Below are positions 6,106 to 8,646 of a stretch of 8,646 nucleotides of DNA, in pieces. Position numbers and translations under genes: made by a program. The notes under the pieces are model-generated. The model was given only the letters and a program-made list of their open reading frames with translations. It ran no database searches and had not been told where the DNA came from. Each line of letters opens with the position of its first letter. Positions within the stretch are counted from its first letter, which is position 1. The stretch is from Parcubacteria group bacterium Athens0714_26 (lineage in GTDB: Bacteria; Patescibacteriota; Minisyncoccia; UBA6257; 02-FULL-45-10c): positions 13,682 to 22,327 of the forward strand of contig VMGU01000017.1 in assembly GCA_007376745.1 (NCBI GenBank), read 5' to 3'.

Positions 6106-7968
6106 TTAATCAAAATAAGTCCTTAGCCAGATTTCCAAATGAATCCACTGCCAGATATGAAATGAGTTGGCGGGAACGCCGGGAGTATCGCAATATCGCT
6201 TATATTCGCTCAAAACTTCTTTTTGATTAAAATATGGCCGCTGACCGAATGATTTTGAAGAAAGAATGGAATGAACCCATGGCCGTAATTCATTTTTAAA
6301 CCATTCTCGCTGGGGACTGGGGACGGCGCGTTTTACCGCTCTCCCGACAAAGCTCGGTAACATCTTTTTCAAAGCCATTCTTGCGAAATAACGCTGTTCG
6401 CCGCTTCTAATTTTCTGATAATTAGACAAAGACAAACCAAGCTCTACCAACCTATAATCAAGAAAGGGCACTCTGTGTTCAACGCCGTAAGCCATCGCCG
6501 ACCTGTCGGCCGCGTGAAGAATTCTCGGCAATTTAGTATGAAAAATATCGCGATACTGCATATTCTTTAAAGCGTTATCAAAAGGTTTTTCAAATTCCGC
6601 CCGCGGAACAAAATTCTTTCTTAAAAAATCCCCATTTAAAGCGTTTGACTTCGCAAAACTCGTGCCATCAGCCGATGCGCCGCTTTGAAAATAAGAATTT
6701 AAACTGTTTATAAAAAAACTAAAAATCTTTTCCTGGTCAAAATTATGCAACTTTCCATAAGCAAACAATTCTTTTAATGCCGCTTCAGAACCTTTTTCTT
6801 TTACCATATCCAGCAAAAAAGCGCCGAAGTAATATTCATAGCCAGCCGCTATTTCATCCCCTCCTTGTCCGCCTAAAATAACCGGAATTTTATCCTTCCT
6901 ACAGGCCTTTGCTAAAATATGCTGACCGAATGTCGGCAAGCCGGGAAACGGCTCATCTTGATGCCACACCGCCTCATTCATCAAATCAGACATATCGCTC
7001 GGCGAAATCGGAAAAAATTCCTGTACCCAATCCAATTCGCGAGCTAAAACTCTCATAAAAGGTTTTTCTTTATCTTTATAATCTTTATAAATAAAAGAAA
7101 AAATACGGAAATTCTTTTGCCCGCCACATACTTTATTCACCATCGCGGTCACCGCCGAAGAATCAAATCCGCCGCTCAGTTGTATTCCTATCGGGACATC
7201 GCTTCTTAATTGCAAGTTAATAGCATCTTCAAAAATATTCAAAAATTCCTCACGCGCCTTTTTGTCGCTCCAACTATCAATATTTTTCAATCTTGAAACA
7301 ACATCCCAATATTTTTTAATCTCCAATTTTCCATTTTTAAAAACAAGGATATGACCGGCCGGAAGCTGATAAATATTCTTAAAAAAAGTTTCGCTGGAGT
7401 GCTGATAATAACCGTAAGCAAGGTATTCATAAATAATTTTATCATTGGGTTTTGTTTTGACTCCGGCGGCAAGCAAAGCCTTAATTTCTGAACCAAAATA
7501 AAAAACGCCGTTTTGAAAAGCGTAATAAAAAGGCTTTACCCCAACATGGTCGCGCGCGCAAAAAAGAGTTTTTTTATTTTTGTCCCATATGGCAAACGCG
7601 AAAATACCGTTGAATTTTTTTACGCAATATTCACCCCATTTTTCATAAGCCCTAAGAATAATTTCTGTATCCGAACCGCTCCGATACGCCCCGTCCCTCA
7701 ATTCTTTCTTTAATTCCAAATAATTATAAATTTCTCCGTTAAAAGTTATCCAGAGTACCCCGTCTTCACTAGACATAGGCTGATGACCGGCCGGACTCAA
7801 ATCTAAAATACTCAGCCTTTTATGGCCGAGCGCGACTTTTTTATCCTTATCCAGATAAACCCCTTCATCATCAGGCCCGCGATGACTAATCGCGTCAATC
7901 ATCGCTTTAACCTTTTTTTCTAAAATTTTATTTTGTTTTTTATCTACAATACCGGCTATACCGCACAT
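6106..7968 (-). CDS. asnB: Asparagine synthase-type glutamine amidotransferase (AsnB family)
   Basis: A full-length class II glutamine amidotransferase of 620 residues, the usual size for AsnB. Reaction of the family: ATP-dependent transfer of glutamine amide nitrogen to a carboxylate. The start is fixed by MCGIAG: Cys2 becomes the N-terminal nucleophile after Met removal. The glutaminase domain (about 1-210) has RGPDDEG (30-36), HKRLSILD (49-56), the oxyanion and glutamine-binding FNGEIYNY (76-83) and SGSDTE (97-102). The synthetase domain has the ATP pyrophosphatase loop LSGGFDSS (264-271), later GGQGGDEIAAGYEYY, then DRSAMAYGVEHRVPFLD, a typical AsnB signature. It heads a tight gene run (5 nt to the next gene) and has its own promoter candidate. 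In a glycan locus such proteins may amidate hexuronic acids (as proposed for WbpS/WbmE types) rather than make free asparagine. Sequence alone does not separate the two, so the symbol denotes the family only. Confidence 0.93.
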   Translation of the reverse strand: MCGIAGIVDKKQNKILEKKVKAMIDAISHRGPDDEGVYLDKDKKVALGHKRLSILDLSPAGHQPMSSEDGVLWITFNGEIYNYLELKKELRDGAYRSGSDTEIILRAYEKWGEYCVKKFNGIFAFAIWDKNKKTLFCARDHVGVKPFYYAFQNGVFYFGSEIKALLAAGVKTKPNDKIIYEYLAYGYYQHSSETFFKNIYQLPAGHILVFKNGKLEIKKYWDVVSRLKNIDSWSDKKAREEFLNIFEDAINLQLRSDVPIGIQLSGGFDSSAVTAMVNKVCGGQKNFRIFSFIYKDYKDKEKPFMRVLARELDWVQEFFPISPSDMSDLMNEAVWHQDEPFPGLPTFGQHILAKACRKDKIPVILGGQGGDEIAAGYEYYFGAFLLDMVKEKGSEAALKELFAYGKLHNFDQEKIFSFFINSLNSYFQSGASADGTSFAKSNALNGDFLRKNFVPRAEFEKPFDNALKNMQYRDIFHTKLPRILHAADRSAMAYGVEHRVPFLDYRLVELGLSLSNYQKIRSGEQRYFARMALKKMLPSFVGRAVKRAVPSPQREWFKNELRPWVHSILSSKSFGQRPYFNQKEVLSEYKRYCDTPGVPANSFHIWQWIHLEIWLRTYFD

Positions 7969-7983
7969 AAATTCAATAATTCA

Positions 7984-7987
7984 CTCC
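7984..7987 (-). promoter_or_regulatory. Possible ribosome binding site GGAG, long spacing
   Basis: TTGGAGTGA on the minus strand contains GGAG, ending 15 nt before the ATG at 7968. This is longer than the usual 5-10 nt spacing, but it is the only purine-rich SD-like motif in the leader. The ATG itself is secure because it places Cys at residue 2, which the enzyme requires. Confidence 0.4.
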
Positions 7988-8003
7988 AATAAATTTGCAT
8001 TAT

Positions 8004-8012
8004 ATTATAACA
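8004..8012 (-). promoter_or_regulatory. Extended -10 promoter for the amidotransferase operon
   Basis: Read on the minus strand, the gap before the amidotransferase gene contains TGTTATAAT: a perfect TATAAT (8009-8004) preceded by the TGn of an extended -10 element. No good -35 box lies 16-18 nt upstream; the 17-nt position reads AACGTT. The expected transcription start is near 7997, giving a leader of about 29 nt. The gap is the longest before a start codon apart from the one at 2802-2904, and no terminator hairpin separates it from the upstream gene. The match is good, but AT-rich DNA makes chance matches common. Confidence 0.5.
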
Positions 8013-8024
8013 CAAAACAAAGCA

Positions 8025-8646
8025 TTAACGTTTTATTCCGATTATTCGCTTTAAATCCTCTACGACTAGATTAAAATCAATCAAATTTAAACACAAAGGA
8101 AATTTACCCGCCAAATGACCTTCCTTACACGCGTCAAAATTACAAAATACTTTAAGATTTTTATGATATTGATCTTTTGACCACCAGCTATAGTACGATT
8201 CGCAACGCGTAAGCACCAACAAAGGTTTATTAAGATGCGCCGCGATGTGAGCCGCGCCCGTGTCAACGCTTAAAACCGCACGGCTAAAATAAATTAGATT
8301 TATAAGTTCTTTTATATTCGTATTTCTTGCCAAAACAATACCCCGCAAATTAACCGCCAAATCCTGCACAACATCTAGTTCTTTTTCCGAGCCCGTACAA
8401 ACAATATTAACATCTTTACCAAATTCGCCGGACAATAAATTTAAAATTTCTCTTTTCTTTTCCGGACTCAATCCTCTGCCGTCGTTTCCGGCAAATAAAT
8501 GAATCACGATATATTTATTGGGTTCTAATTTTAGCCGCCGGACAATCACATCGCTTTTATTAAACTCAAGGCTTAATTCGGTAACCGGAATACCGAGCCC
8601 CGCGGCTTTAAGCGCGTCTTGTTCATAAAAAAATATCGCCCGTTTT
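8025..8646 (-). CDS. Glycosyltransferase family 9 (heptosyltransferase-like), C-terminal part
   Basis: The frame stays open to the window edge, so about 206 C-terminal residues are visible and the true start lies outside. The GTG at 8547-8549 is an internal valine codon, not a convincing start, because 32 more sense codons precede it in a plausible protein (KRAIFFYEQDALKAAG...). The visible part is the nucleotide-sugar-binding half of a GT-B enzyme. It opens with a strand and loop VIHLFAGNDGRG, equivalent to the HPGAG region of the family, and contains the GT9 hallmark SVDTGAAHIAAHLNKPLLVL, where DTGxxHxA is the donor-site motif. The C-terminus carries three cysteines in a CNFDACKEG...FPLC arrangement and ends in KRIIGIKR. 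Family members move heptose or other sugars from nucleotide donors onto lipid-linked or surface glycans. A true LPS heptosyltransferase role is doubtful if this is a CPR bacterium. The stop is TAA. The gene ends 56 nt before the amidotransferase gene and may belong to a separate upstream transcript. Confidence 0.85.
   Translation of the reverse strand, partial: KRAIFFYEQDALKAAGLGIPVTELSLEFNKSDVIVRRLKLEPNKYIVIHLFAGNDGRGLSPEKKREILNLLSGEFGKDVNIVCTGSEKELDVVQDLAVNLRGIVLARNTNIKELINLIYFSRAVLSVDTGAAHIAAHLNKPLLVLTRCESYYSWWSKDQYHKNLKVFCNFDACKEGHLAGKFPLCLNLIDFNLVVEDLKRIIGIKR

Noticed and set aside
7287..7496. Short minus-strand frame inside the amidotransferase gene
   Set aside because: It is a shifted frame of a gene whose real frame carries all catalytic motifs; there is no motif of its own.
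8547..8549. GTG as the start of the GT9 gene
   Set aside because: The frame is open for 32 more codons to the window edge with plausible protein sequence, so it is an internal valine codon.
1..8646. Alternative genetic code (UGA as glycine, as in some CPR lineages)
   Set aside because: All genes are full length under the standard code with no in-frame UGA interrupting them, so nothing supports recoding. The absence of TGA stops alone is weak evidence in a sample of eight.
1..8646. CRISPR, insertion sequence, tRNA or phage defence features
   Set aside because: I found no spaced direct repeats, transposase or integrase motifs, cloverleaf candidates, or nuclease or toxin families on either strand.

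Overview
The window is AT-rich and compact. All eight genes that I can support lie on the minus strand, so transcription runs from the right edge (8646) to the left. Every reading frame is intact under the standard code; there is no sign of UGA recoding. There are no tRNA or rRNA genes, transposons or CRISPR arrays. The style (AT-rich, short spacers, Lys/Phe/Ile-rich proteins, few Shine-Dalgarno sites, almost only TAA stops) and the protein families suggest an uncultivated bacterium of the Patescibacteria/CPR type (Parcubacteria-like). That assignment is an inference from style and remembered family resemblance, because no phylogenetic marker is present.

Layout in transcription order: (1) the 3' part of a family 9 glycosyltransferase (8646-8025, open at the edge); (2) a 56-nt gap with a good extended -10 promoter; (3) a full-length glutamine-dependent asparagine synthase-type amidotransferase (7968-6106); (4) a GT-B-like putative glycosyl/glycerophosphate transferase, here called paralogue A (6100-4736); (5) a zinc-ribbon SAM methyltransferase with a C-terminal membrane helix (4731-3799); (6) an FkbM-like methyltransferase (3789-2905); (7) a gap of about 100 nt that may hold a second promoter; (8) a DUF268-like methyltransferase (2801-2034); (9) a KdsC/YrbI-type HAD phosphatase (2028-1513); (10) a second GT-B-like protein, paralogue B (1501-104), which aligns end to end with paralogue A. 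The last 103 nt hold no gene, only two small hairpins.

Taken together this is part of a cell-surface glycan locus. It has transferases (GT9 and paralogues A and B), sugar-decorating enzymes (three unrelated methyltransferases and an amidotransferase that may amidate a sugar carboxylate), and one step of 3-deoxy-ulosonate or nonulosonate supply (the HAD phosphatase). The synthase, cytidylyltransferase and flippase or ABC exporter that would complete such a pathway are not in the window. The most interesting items are the paralogous pair of unnamed GT-B-like proteins, one of them directly downstream of the KdsC-like phosphatase, and the run of three different methyltransferase families. I see no evidence for a defence system, mobile element or other wholly new kind of system.
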